Source: Hexactinellida sp. DTS-2022 (lineage: Eukaryota; Porifera; Hexactinellida). Taken from it: a DNA stretch of 64,000 nt. This document shows, piece after piece, positions 10,775 through 22,981 of the stretch (position 1 is its first letter; each line of letters begins with the position of its first letter). Below the pieces are notes generated by a model that saw only the letters and a program-made list of their open reading frames with translations, ran no database searches and was not told the origin of the DNA. The position numbers and the translations under genes are program-made. The DNA lies in the NCBI GenBank assembly GCA_028753945.1, contig JAPNXP010000004.1:2666001-2730000 (forward strand), read 5' to 3'.

Positions 10775-12600
10775 TTAAAATCGCTTTTTATGTAGTATGC
10801 TAGGGAATATGGCATCACACAGTGATTTGTTAACAATACGAGAAATATAGGTAAGAAGAGAGGATGAGAGAAATTTTAAGAGCGAAGTAGGTAAGGAGTC
10901 AAGGCCACAAGTCTTTGTCGACGAGTCTTCAATTGCCTCAACTAGATAGTCGGCATCAATCAATATGAATGTACTAATTGTTGAGTGACAAGTTTGAGAA
11001 AGAGAGACAGTTTAGTTCTGTGGGCTAGCTTTCTGGAGAGTTTCACGGATACAAATAATCTTTAATTCGAGAATTCAGAGAATTTAGTTACAAGGTCAGC
11101 AAGTCTAACATATTTTGGTAGAGCAAACTTTTTCGGAGAGTCAACAGGTTGTCAACCAACTGAAAAAACTGTCTTGTATCGCATTGTTGGAACTTGTCAC
11201 GATAGAATTCACGTTTAGCTAGATCCAGTGATGTTTTGTATTCTCGTCTTTTATCGTCAAACAGCTGAATATCAATGTTATGGAGTCTTCTTACTTCTCT
11301 CTAACTTGTGTAGGTATCGTTTAGTTTCTCTCAGATTATCGGTGTAACATGGTGCATGCGGACGGGATCCTACAGTTCTATTAATAATCGATGCATATGG
11401 TCATCCAGGATAGTACTTAAATGAGAATTGAATTTATTTACCAGTTCCTCTACCGAATCGATGTCAGAGCCAAAATCTAGCCGTTCGACCTCAGCAAGAA
11501 AACTATTGAGATCGATGTCTTTAATTTTCCTGAAGGAGATGTGAAACTTTGTGAACTTAGGTCGTGGAAAGTCAATATTGCAGACAATACAGAAATGGTC
11601 CCAAGGCACATCACAAATAGTATTCAATAATTTAATGATACTCAGTTCAGAACATCTGGTGATAACAACATCTAGGGTATGGTTAGATTTATGTGTTGGC
11701 CCTCGATTATGCGGTTCTAAACCGAATGTAGACAATATAGTCCTGAATTGATTGGCATGTGCGTCTGTGGGAACGTCCAAACGGAAATTGAAGTCCCCAG
11801 CAATTATCAGTTTATTAGGACTGCAGATCAAGAAATCCAGTAAGTCACTAAATTCCTCCAGGAATAAGGGAACAGTATGTTTTTTCTTGGTGGTAGGTGG
11901 AAGACGGTAGATATGTAGTTATCAATCTTATTGTCTCATCGAAAATCTTAATCGTCAAATCAAGGTGCTCAAATGATGAATACTGTCCTCCGTGTTCGTT
12001 TGTGTCAACTTCAAATCCTTTCCTTAGTAGTACAGCAATTCCACCACCGCGAGAGGTTCGTGGGAGGTTAACGTATTGATAGTCCTTTAGTGTATCTAGT
12101 AGTATTGATAAGTGATGAGCGCCGTTTTTATTCAACCAGGTTTCAGTTATAGTGAGGATATCGAGTTTGTTCATAAATATTAATTCACATATTGAAGCAG
12201 ACTTGTTGTATACCGAAGTTGAGGTTGTCCTAGCGATTTTAAGATTTCAGTTGGATGTGGGTAAGATTGTGGTGGTTTCGCCTGAGTACTGCTCTAGGAG
12301 GATGACTAGATTTCAGTGACGTGTGTAACTGGTGGATGTGCACAACGTGTGTCGTACTAGTTTCTTCAAGAGAAACGTGAGGTGGAATGAATCTAGCGCG
12401 TTCACCGGATTTCATACCACGCCCTGAACGCTTGCCTCTGGTTAATCGTCTTACACGAACATATGTTCGGCATTCATGTTTCAACAAATAGGGTGAAGTG
12501 GAGTGTAAGTCGGGGGGAAGCAAAAGGTAGGAGAATAAATCGTTGAAAATTAAGAACAAATAATATTCGTAGAATTTTCACCAACTCGTAAACAGAGCAG
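10775..12600 (-). pseudogene. CR1/L2-type LINE fragment (AP endonuclease plus start of RT)
   Basis: Non-LTR retrotransposon polyprotein on the minus strand. The AP endonuclease shows KLDILTITETWL (about 12,140-12,175), SRGGGIAVLLRKGF (about 12,020-12,060), KLIIAGDFNFRLD (about 11,780-11,820), THKSNHTLDVVITR (about 11,660-11,700) and PWDHFCIV, the expected endonuclease blocks. After frameshifts, TCGLDSLPTSLLK and IVNKSLCDAIFPS (10,775-10,963) are the first part of the reverse transcriptase. A basic segment at 12,239-12,559 (RRLTRGKRSGRG) may be the ORF1-side linker. LINEs usually lose 5' sequence, yet here the 3' part with the RT active site and tail is missing, so a later deletion or rearrangement is implied. 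Broken in several frames. Confidence 0.8.
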
Positions 12601-14325
12601 CCATGAAGGCGCTTACAATAGCGTAAACAGTAGAACAAAAAACGAAACAAGATAATAATCGTAGCTTTGGTGATGAAAACCAGAACAGTTTAAGACAAAA
12701 ACGAAATATGGAATACCTTTTAAACAGTCAAATATTTTGGAGTAGTGACTGTGCTCTACACCTCTGTAGTTTTAGTTTTTGAAAAGTTGTAAAGTTTAAG
12801 TAAATATCGAATAATTTTATCAAATCACGTTATACAGGCTCGGTATGTGTATAATTATATTCAGGTAGATGAGTGGAGTCGAAAGAGGGGTCACTCGATT
12901 GGGTTAGGACACAATTGGAGCACCGAATTCAACACATTCCTGGTACATTCCAGCGTTGCTATGGAAAAATTCTTCCAAATATGGCCATGTGATATATCAA
13001 ATTATCGGAAATACTTGGAAACCGAATTCAATAATAAAAAGACGATATAACTTAATTGAACAAGTTTTTATGGGAAACAAGTCCGGCGAACACTATCGGA
13101 CGTGTTAACTTTGACGAGCAGTCATGGCCGATATAAACACTCTTTCAATTGCCTCAATATCCTCAAATGTTCGCACTACATCAAAGTACATGTGTACAAA
13201 TTTAGGTGCTTTTATCAAAAAAATGAACAATTGTATGATTGTGCCGCTGCACTAAGTAGGGTCCTTCCATAATTTCATACTATAAGTGCACACTACTAAA
13301 TTTACCTTTGTCGGACTTCCGTCCGGCTGCCCGGCCGTCCGCGATCGCCTGACTAGACCATTGGCAATGGAGATTTCAAATTAGGCCAGCAGATAGATAA
13401 TTTCCTGGAGATGTGCGGCTCGAAGCCCGATTTCTCAATTTCGTATTAGTTCGTCAGTCTCAGTACAATCTACATTTGTGTTCTGGTCAGTGACTCTTGT
13501 ATAATTCAAATAACCAGATGAAAATATAGGAACTGTATTCTCCTAAGGATGTTCTTTCTATTTACCCATTAATATGCATAGGTCGCTAACCAATTCTAGG
13601 TATTATTAACGGTTTTTTACATAAATCAGCCATCTTCTCCATATTGTATTTACACTATACTGATACTTTAAGGATTTTCTACATAATACAGCCTATACTA
13701 TACTGCTAGATAATTACTGTTATTAGGTCAATTGTTAGTGAAGTGGTGTCCCATTCTGTGGTGCGCCCAATTTTGTGACCTTAATAACAGTATACTTTGT
13801 TTGCCGAGTGTTTCAAAGCCTAAACTGCTTTTTTGTGACTTGGCTGGATATATTAATGAAAGGCTTGTCTACTTGTTTCCTTCGCTTATTTGAGTGTCTA
13901 TGTTGACATTTCACCCTAAATCATAACTCCATTTGTTTTTTCCTGAAAAATATCAATTTCGCGTTATTTTATCCCGTCAAAACCATAAAAATACATTTTT
14001 TAATCCTTATGATATACACAAGTCCGTATCCTCTCCACAGAACAGAGTTTTGTTAACTAAGAGCCCAAATTTTCAGGACAGGTGTATCATGAGTTACAGA
14101 TGTTTAACTGGGGTCACGACTTTTTATTACATTTTTGGACACATTTTTGAACCTATTTAATTCCTCAACATTAACAATAAATAATGCCCAAATATTAAAT
14201 TATGTGCATTCGATAAAGAATATAATTCTACATTCACAATGCACGAATTTTCAAATTGTGTTTTGGTTGTGCCAAATTTGGGGTGCCAATCTCCTGTATT
14301 TCCTCACATTTATGATTCAGTAAAC
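12601..14325. other. Anonymous AT-rich sequence
   Basis: No gene or element recognised. Short frames at 12,847-13,050 and 13,933-14,160 have no motif I know. A small GC-rich palindromic patch (GTCCGGCTGCCCGGCCG) lies at about 13,321. Confidence 0.6.
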
Positions 14326-14440
14326 TGTTAAATATTATTCTATTGTTTCAACTTGTAATAATTATATTGATTTAGCATTAAAAATATTATTCTATTGTTT
14401 TCAACTTGCGATAAATATATTGATTTAACTTATAAATTCG
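14326..14440. repeat. Tandem duplication, unit about 57 bp
   Basis: AATATTATTCTATTGTTT, then CAACTTG and ATATTGATTTA, appears at about 14,330-14,385 and directly again at about 14,385-14,440 with few differences. Confidence 0.8.
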
Positions 14441-14721
14441 AGCTGCTTCTCATTTAATTGTAATTAATATACAATGGATTAGAACAAATGATAAAAAATA
14501 AGGAATTTGTTGAGTTAACTCAACCTTCCGTGGATAACATTGCTAAAATAATTAACTATTAATATAATATATTATCAATATATAATTAATGAATAGCATT
14601 TAACTCAAAATGTTTTAAGATAGAAATATACTTCAAATTCATCAATGTTTCCTTTGTCCCGTAACACCTTGATATATAAATAGGCCTAAACACCTTGAGG
14701 CGATCATGACATGTAGAAAAA

Positions 14722-14836
14722 ATCCAAAATTGCAGCCTGTGCCGAAAGTATTTCCCTTTGAAGCCACTACTAGTATCCAACCATCAAATGTAGTGCCTCC
14801 AAATGAAATGCGTCGGCACAGGCTACAATTTCGGAT
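14722..14836. repeat. Inverted repeat, 20-bp arms
   Basis: AAATTGCAGCCTGTGCCGA and its near complement TCGGCACAGGCTACAATTT are separated by about 70 bp. This may be the ends of a very small MITE or a cruciform-capable site. No target duplication was identified. 14,840-15,430 contains no recognised gene. Confidence 0.55.
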
Positions 14837-15434
14837 TGTTTACACCGGAAACCATCACAAAAATATTATATTAGCATCATGAACAAACGAATTGCTCTTG
14901 AATTTTATGTGAAAATCTTTGTGAGAGCAGCTTCCAGTGACTTAATGGATTACTATCATTTGGGATCTGACCAATATCAAACAATTCGCTCTCATTTTTA
15001 TAAATTAAATCCTAGAGGGATCTGCACTGTCGGAAAATTAGTGGAAATATACTTTTCTGACATACCGAGATGTCAATAATATTGCCATAACTTAATTATG
15101 CATGCTCTAAATCCTACCTTATTTAATATTCAAATAAAAAGGTTTCTAAATGCGTGAGATGACGCGACTTAGGTCACCTAATTTGATATACCTAATGACT
15201 TTAAGCCATATAGATTGGACTTTAAAATTAATTCTACCATGTTCAAGACATATGATCAATAATCATGGGTGAACAATAATTATTGCTTTATTAACAACCC
15301 TAAATATTACTTTTAACTGAATTATCATTAAACGTCTAAAACTACGTTTAATAGACTACATACATCATTTTGATAATGTCATTTTGTTTGCGCCAATATG
15401 TGAATAATACTTAGTTAGTTTTCTTTTACATATA

Positions 15435-15908
15435 CACTGCCTGGCCATAAGTATATGCACACCTGGAAATTCTGCATTGAAATAGTATTAAATTGGTTGA
15501 TTCATATAAAATCTTGTACCAAATGTATGTATATTGTCTATTCGAGATCTTCTTTTATATTCTGATTGTACATATTCGAATTCAAATCTTTGAAACAATT
15601 CACTCAAATATTGACTTTCCTTTTGGAAATTTGTCTACATATGCCACATTGTGCCATCTGTCATAATGTACAACCACTAAATATGATGGTGCTTATTGAA
15701 TGAAGGTGGGACATGTTCGATAAATCAAAATAAGCAATAGTAGTTGTGTTTAAAGCAAATAAAATGGGAACTTGGATGTTTAAAATCAGGATATTAACGA
15801 AGATATACATTAGCTAATATACTTTTGCATGCATTTTGCTATGAATCAGCCCATTTAATACTATTTCAATGGAGTTATCTCAGTTCAACTACTTATGGCC
15901 AGGCAGTG
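15435..15908. mobile_element. Tc1/mariner-type MITE
   Basis: Perfect 19-bp TIRs CACTGCCTGGCCATAAGTA, flanked by TA on both sides. An inner inverted pair (AATAGTATTAAAT / ATTTAATACTATT) extends the arms. The ends match the widespread CACTGCCTGGCCA terminus of Tc1-like elements. 474 bp, noncoding. Confidence 0.9.
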
Positions 15909-17290
15909 TACATCCCTCAAAATTCCCACTGTGTTTGGAAGTTTATATCCATTGTACATTTCTGCTGGAAATATAACAAAAAACTAATATAATTGTGATG
16001 GAAATTAACGCTCTGAATATTTTAAGGTCGTGGAAATTAACGGTCAAGGACATTACCCCCAAGGAAATTGCGGCGATTTAAGAAAATCGTATTAATTTCT
16101 TGGATCGGTAGTTCCTATAATATTGTTTCCTAAATCATCATATTAAACTTTAGCATTAGAATTCTCAATAAAGAGCTGCGCGTATCTTCATTAGATATGA
16201 TAACCCATATGCAAATATTACATGCCGTTTTCTCGATCACACTTTCTATTTATTTACTTATACGACCAATTTTCATCCGCTGTGCTTTGAAGGATGATGT
16301 ATACATATGTCTTTATGCTGATTGACTGCCTTCTATTAGATATGACATTCTTAACTTAACAATGCCTACGTTGGACGTAGTTTATTCGCTAATAGAGCAA
16401 TTTATAATTGTCACCGACCATGCACTTATATAAAATTTCATGATTGCTATCTAATTGGAACCTCTCTTTCTCAGTGAGAAAGGGAGAGAACCTGAGGGAA
16501 TGAGAAAGAGAACCTCTCTTTATCAGAGAGTTTTCTCTGGGAAACAATCATCTATAGTCAATTTTCAATTAATGCTAAATATTCATAACAGGATTTTAGT
16601 TCCAGATTCAAATATTTTACTGTACTTTGGAATTTATATTAGCTAGAGAGTCAAACTTTGTTTTGAATAATAGCTAACATTAAGGGGTATTTGGGGTTAA
16701 ACTCACTATCGAAAGTCCTTTTTTTGATTTGGATTTTTTGTTTTTAACATATTTTTATTATATATTGCAGAAGGACCATATGTTTCATAGTACTTAATTG
16801 GAAAGGAATATTTTTACAATTATTTTCAGACTTATGAACTTTTTTATAGGGGGTAGTTATTTTTATAGGTTACTGCTCTTCCGGAGCTAGGAATACTGTA
16901 TTACCGAATTTGCATGATATTGCGGATATAGAGTTTCTACCTTTAGGAATTAACGCACAACGTTATACTTTAACGATTTTATGCACTAACTCATCGGAAA
17001 TATTATTTCCCATAAAACAATTTCAAGGGTCAAATATTCATCACTGAGTCCAATGCTTGTAATTTCAAACAGCTTAGCAATTGAGATCAAACAATCAATT
17101 TAGACTACCATAAATACCTGACTCCAGAACACATATCGTTTTGATTTATGTGCAAATAAATTTGTCAACTTTATTGATGGAGCAAATTTTATCTCCTAAA
17201 CTAGTGGCAGTAGAGCTTTGCTCTAAACGTATAACCACATCAATACTTCATATGTTAATCATGGAATTCCTTTTCGGCCTTTGTCTAAAT
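15909..17290. other. Anonymous AT-rich sequence
   Basis: No gene recognised. A local palindrome made of GAACCTCTCTTTCTCAG and its complement lies at about 16,457-16,540. Short frames at 16,455-16,646 and 17,141-17,365 are not supported as genes. Confidence 0.55.
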
Positions 17291-17442
17291 CAGGCGAATC
17301 AAACTGGTGGTCCGCGGGCCATTTATGGCCCTCCGGTTGCTCAGATGTGGCCCACAATCCATTAAAATATCTGGAATATGGCCCGGGTAAGGGCTGGAGT
17401 TATGAAATTGGCCCACTATTTGAATCGAGTTTGACACACCTG
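17291..17442. mobile_element. 152-bp hAT (Charlie-like) MITE
   Basis: Ends CAGGCGAATCAAACTGG and CGAGTTTGACACACCTG are a diverged inverted pair like the CAGGGGTGTCAAACTC terminus of Charlie elements. Exact 8-bp duplications GTCTAAAT lie at 17,283-17,290 and 17,443-17,450. 17,451-18,059 has no gene. Confidence 0.88.
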
Positions 17443-18059
17443 GTCTAAATGGTCACTATTCAACGATAAAAACAAATTCGAGCCAGCTATTACAGTCAGG
17501 ATTTTCCAAATAATCTTTATTTCAATTTGGACACCACTTTGAGCGACAATGTCACAGAAAAAGAGTGAAAGTGGCGGTCACGATTCTAAATTTTTATTAA
17601 TTAAAATCTTCTGACATCCCTATTTACACAACTACTAGGGAACATTGAAAAGGCACAGTAGAACTATTATAATAAGAGATTATGAGTATCCACTGCACGT
17701 GGCATGCAGAGCTAAAGATTTTGAACTGTATATTCTACATAAGAGATTTTAAAGGTGACAGGCGATAGTTACTAAGTCTCAATTAGTCCAGGGTTTTATC
17801 CAGGAGCCCGCCCGCCATACGCCTAGAGGCGTATAAATTGGGATATGTTTGCGTTTAGGAGCGCGAAAACTGCCGAAAGTTTCCATAGAGTAATACAAAA
17901 CTGACCTTTTAGGCGTACAAAATTCATACTCTAGTGACCTTAGGTCAGTTAGGAGTGTTCAATTTGACTCCTGTATAATACCCTGAATTAGTCAATACAT
18001 CTTTTCAATAGCTAGTAATTATGGGCTTGCTACAAGCAAATAGTATTGAGCTGTAAATA

Positions 18060-18335
18060 CACTCGAACCTCCCTTTTCCGGACCCTGTTATCCGGAGGCT
18101 GCTTATTGGGAATATCTAGTACATGTGCAATACTAAACTTCTAATTCATAATTTCTAGATTCATTTAAATTTCAAAAACAGATATTTTAGCGGGTTTTTG
18201 TATAATTTAAGATATGTATCTGCTATGTAATTTGTTATTTAATTCCATTATTGGTTAAATATATACATATTTAACTTCATTTTGCACAATAATGATGCCC
18301 GTATCTTAGAGCTCCTGATCTCGGAGGTGTGAGTG
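18060..18335. mobile_element. pogo-type MITE
   Basis: Starts CACTCGAACCTCC and ends GGAGGTGTGAGTG, flanked by TA. The TIRs are diverged beyond the first 13 bases. 276 bp, noncoding. Confidence 0.65.
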
Positions 18336-18763
18336 TACGCCAAAAATATAGTTATGTATATTCGTGATCATGGCAAAAATCTACTAAACTTTTTTATTTT
18401 TGTCTAGACAGCACCATTCATTCTAAACTTGTATCACTTGGTGCCATGTGCAATGTGACCACTAATTACGTTTAATTATTTTTAGGATTTTTAGGGTTCT
18501 GTGAATCTGGATTAAAGATTTATGCCTACAGATATGTTTGGATCTATTTTGATTTTACTATAACTTTATTCAACTTCCTAGTATAGTGCTTGTTAGATTA
18601 ATTCGATCTTCAGAGTAAGTTTTGTACCCATTTTAACGAAAAAATCTTAATTTATTTTCGGACACATGGGTTGTTCTTTAATTCTCCAGTTTATATGGTC
18701 CGGGTTGAAATCCGGGTACCAATTAATAATTTTCGAATTATGTATTATGTATAAACCATTTAG

Positions 18764-18931
18764 GAACATTCAACAAGATTACGCTGTACAGGAAGCTCTA
18801 TCGATTTTTGGTGCAGATTTTGACTACAACGAGATCGAGCAGACTATCGAATTTGCTACTATCAATTCTATGATTGGGGACGATGACTTAGAATCATCAT
18901 TCGACGATGATGATGTTTCTACATCACAGAG
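18764..18931 (+). CDS. Exon-like block resembling SPT6 N-terminal region
   Basis: The open frame reads AVQEALSIFGADFDYNEIEQ and then an acidic tail (DDDLESSFDDDD). This closely resembles the conserved block before the core of the transcription elongation factor SPT6 (LQEAQEIFGVDFDYDEFEK in the human protein, from memory). An AG precedes the block at 18,762-18,763 and a GT follows at 18,932-18,933, so it could be a 168-bp internal exon. SPT6 is a nuclear histone chaperone travelling with RNA polymerase II. No neighbouring SPT6 exons were recognised in the window; flanking DNA is MITEs and the integrase transposon, so it may be an isolated exon between large introns or a pseudogene fragment. 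The start upstream of 18,764 is not supported. Confidence 0.45.
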
Positions 18932-18949
18932 GTATTAAAAATGTTATTA

Positions 18950-19101
18950 CAGTAGTACCTCGTTACGAATACCATTGACCGTCGAAATACGTTCGCCTTC
19001 CTGAATTCGTGTTAACCAATTATTATTTGTATTCAAATTGCTTTGAATGGACATAAACCCAAATTCCTAGTAATCGTGTTCATATTATTGAAGTTCTACT
19101 G
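18950..19101. mobile_element. pogo-type MITE next to the SPT6-like block
   Basis: Begins CAGTAGTACCTCGTTACG and ends GAAGTTCTACTG, flanked by TA. It lies 18 bp after the candidate splice donor. 152 bp, noncoding. Confidence 0.7.
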
Positions 19102-19875
19102 TATTTGGTTATGTTTATTCTGACAAATTTGAAACTTATTTTTAATTTATTTTATCTTTTTAAAACTACTCCGATTCTACCCATTTTACCATAAATGTGT
19201 AGTGTTCAACGTTTGATACTACCTGTGCATTTTTTTCTTTTATTTTCTTTTATTTTTTCAGTTAATGGACGTGCTTGGTGTGCTAGCCTGCACACCAGTG
19301 TAAACACGACACACCAATATACTGCTATGCACGCGCGCATCCACACTGGTGTATAGGCGTGCTTTGCGTGCTCAATGACTTTCTTTTGCTTCTATATTTT
19401 ATATTTGTTCAGAGTGTTTTCAATATGATATCGCGAATAATGTAGTTGACTACCTATAAGCTAAGAAAATATAGTTGTTTCGTCTACAGTTAAACTCAAC
19501 AGGTCATTTTTTCAGGTGTAATAGGTTGACTCTGTCAGCCGTTCAAAGTTTGGAAATTCTTTTGGGTTAAAACTAAAAATTGAATAAAATAATTATTTAT
19601 TGAAAAGTAATTCTACAGATATAGTATTATGTAAATATACTTGCTGATTTGATATACTTCCTGCGTACATATATTTCAGAGCGGTAGATCACATATAATT
19701 TATTTTGTACTTTTTTTCTCTGTAATAAATTTCTTTGCAAAACTTGCAATTATTGTATCAGTATACTACTTTGCATTATATCAGCAATGAACTTGTGTCA
19801 TCTCAGGGTATCCAAAGTTCACTTGAGTAGGGATATTTTTAATGCCGATCTTGGTGTAAATTTTGTACCAATATC

Positions 19876-19966
19876 TTTTGGAGTTACACCACGATTTGGG
19901 TCGGCCGCGGCCTCTGCAATGTTGAGTTATACCACGATTATGGGTCGGCCGCGTCCGCTGCAGTGT
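19876..19966. repeat. Internal tandem duplication, 43-44 bp, GC-rich
   Basis: GAGTTACACCACGATT followed by GGGTCGGCCGCG and CTGCAATGTT is repeated at once with few changes. It lies upstream of the integrase frame, in otherwise AT-rich DNA, and might be a regulatory or transposase-binding site. Confidence 0.75.
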
Positions 19967-21013
19967 TGATTTAAACCAAGGTCGCGCTAATATACACCAA
20001 GGTCTCAACCTTAAGATAAACCTGCACTTGAGCAATGAATATCATATGATATTATTAATAGATGGAGACCATTATTTTTTGAAAACATACAAAACAAGTC
20101 CATCAGAAAGTAACATATATTCAAGTGAACTTCATAAAAACCACAATATTTTATATTTTAATCACTGTCACAAGCAACGTTAGTTTTCTATAATACCTAT
20201 GGCTAGAGGATTGTTATAATTCATGAATTATTTCACATTTATTCTCATTATATCGGCTGATATCGAACAATATCCCGGACCAACCCGCAGAGAAGAGTTC
20301 ACTAGTCTTCTTGATGAGAAGCAGAGTGATTCAAGAAAATATTTATTGTCATTTCAAGATATTTTTCACAAAATTTCAGTACTTCCATCTGCAAAACACA
20401 CGGAAAAAATGAAGGTCAGTGATGGCAACGAATTCATGACAAATATAATCTTGTTCTATATCAAGGAACAGCAACGTTAAACCTTCGTCAGACCAACGGA
20501 AATAGTGCCAAAAGAGTTCTGGCAAAGGATGAGATAATTGATGTCCTAGAAGAATTACATGTAAATACTCACGAACATTCTGGTAGAACAAAATTGTACA
20601 AAATGGTTTCTCAACAGTCAATATTACTTTGGAATCACTGAACAAGTGTGTAGAATCTATGTGAGATCGTGCCATACATGCCATCTAAAATATACTTAAA
20701 AAATCGATAAAATCTGTGGTGACAAAACCAATTGTGTCAAGTAATTACCTGAGTATGGGTCAAGTTGATCTAATCGACTTCAGTGAATTGAATCTAGTTG
20801 AAAACATGTCACCATACGGAGTCACGAAGACTCACGCTCTATAAACACCACCTCTTAGTTACATAGATCATTTTACAAATAAAATAAATTTGGCTCCTTT
20901 CGTTAGAAAAACAGCAGAAAATGTTTGTGATGTATTAGTTCACTTTTTTTTCGAACAAGGCCCTCATATTTTAAATTTGGATAATGGAGCGGAATTCTCA
21001 ATTCGTCTATTAT

Positions 21014-21835
21014 TAGAGGTGCACCTGATCCTGGATACGGCCGGATTTCCCCATTTATAGTGGATCTGGGATCCAGCCGGATCCGAGATGAGGTTACCGG
21101 ATCCACCGAATCCGAATCTATATGCGTATCAACTATTTAATTGATTCTATTAATCAATAAGTAACCTCTAATTACTTACAAAAACTATTCAATAGTGACA
21201 TACTCTACGCCAATTCAAATTTATTTTAATTTTATGAAGTAATAGGAGACATAAACTATTTAAATATCTTTGATTGACAGATTGAGGAAAATATGGATAA
21301 GAAACTTCGAACTCAAGTTTGATCTGGATTGTTTAAAAAATGTATTATTTTTAATACACAATTACCTACAGTGGAACTCGCTTAGTACTACTCGGCTTAA
21401 GACGTACTCTCGGATAATACGCACCATTCTCTAATATCGATTTTTCCCCTAACAAATCCATTATAAATAATTCGTTTAATACCTAATCAGATAAGAAGTT
21501 CCTCGGATAAGACCTGCCGATTTTATTCTCTAGTAAAATATATCTATTATCTTTCGCTTGGTACGTACTTAAAAACTGTCAGCTGGACTCAGTTAATATT
21601 TTGATTAAGTGTGTCATGACAACTAAAATACTTTGATTTTATCGTAAGATATGTTAGAGTCTTGTATTCCCTACATCGTGTTCATATTATCTAACAAGTC
21701 CGTATTAGACTGATGGAATATGCAAAAGCGGACCCGGATCCGGTAAAATCCGGTCCCGGCCGGATCTGTATATCCAGGATCCTGTGAGATCCGGATCCGG
21801 CCGGAACCAAAAAAAGTGGATCCGGTGCATCTCTA
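21014..21835. mobile_element. hAT MITE of the TAGAGGTGCACCGGATCC family, copy A
   Basis: TIRs begin TAGAGRTGCACC, with subterminal GGATCCGG/CCGGATCC clusters. Exact 8-bp duplications TCTATTAT lie at 21,006-21,013 and 21,836-21,843. It splits the integrase frame just after NLDNGAEFS. 822 bp, noncoding; the central part includes a pogo-like CAGTGGAACTCGCTTAG motif common to both copies. Confidence 0.92.
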
Positions 21836-22195
21836 TCTATTATTTCAACTTTGGAGATACTTGGCCCTCTAACAAATTTGTACATGGCAAACCGAGGCAC
21901 CTGAATGTCAGGGTGCAGTTATACGTGTAAATAGAGAAGTTAAAAGGGATTATTTTATATGATGCAAGATAATAATGATAAATGCTGGGTAAAATATCTT
22001 AAATGGATAAAATTCAATTACAACATGAGTTATTATGCGACCATTCGAATGACACCGTTTGAAGCCGTTTATGGAAAAGTTTCCTCATTCGGACTTGCCA
22101 CTTTTAATGTTCCTAAAGAATATTGGGACGTATTTAATGATGAAGATGACATGCTAGATTTTTAGAAAACCTCTGTTGTTGAGCCTAGAGATGCA

Positions 22196-22981
22196 CCGGA
22201 TCCACTTTTTTTGGTTCCGGCCGGATCCGGATCTCGCCGGATCCTGGATCTACAGATCCGGCCGGAACCGGATTTTACCGGATCCGGGTCCGCTTTTGCA
22301 TATTCCATCAGTCTATACGGACTTGTAGATGATATTAACACGATGTAGGAAATACAAGACTCTAACATATCTTACGATAAGATTAAAGTATTTTAGTTGT
22401 CACGACACACTTGATCAAAATATTAACTGAGTCCAGCTGACAGTTTTTAAGTACGTACCAAGCGAAAGATAATAGATATATTTACTAGAGAATTAAATCG
22501 GCAGATCTTATCCGAGGAACTTCTTATCCGATTAGGTATTAACCGAATTATTTATAATGGATTTGATAGGGGAAAAATCAATATTAGAGAATAGTGCGTA
22601 TTATCCGAGAGTACGTCTTAAGCCGAGTACCCCTGTAGGTAATTGTGTATTAAAAATAATACATTTTTTAAACAATCCAGATCAAACTTGAGTTCGAAGT
22701 TTCTTATCCATATTTTCCTCAATCTGTCAATCAAAGATATTTAAATAGTTTATGTCTCCTATTACCTCATAAAATTAAATAAATTTGAATTGGCGTAGAG
22801 TATGTTTCTATTGAATAGTTTTGTAAGTAATTAGAGGTTACTTATTGATTAATAGAATCAATTAAATAGTTGATACGCATATAGATTCGGATCCGCTGGA
22901 TCCGGTAACCTCATCTCGGATCCGGCCGGATCCCGGTTCCACCACAAATGGGGAAATCCGGCCGGATCCGGTGCACCTCTA
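22196..22981. mobile_element. hAT MITE, same family, copy B, inverted relative to copy A
   Basis: 786 bp, flanked by exact duplications GTTGAGCC (22,188-22,195 and 22,982-22,989). It is nearly the reverse complement of the element at 21,014-21,835, with few differences, so both are fairly recent. It inserted downstream of DDMLDF in the integrase gene. Confidence 0.92.
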
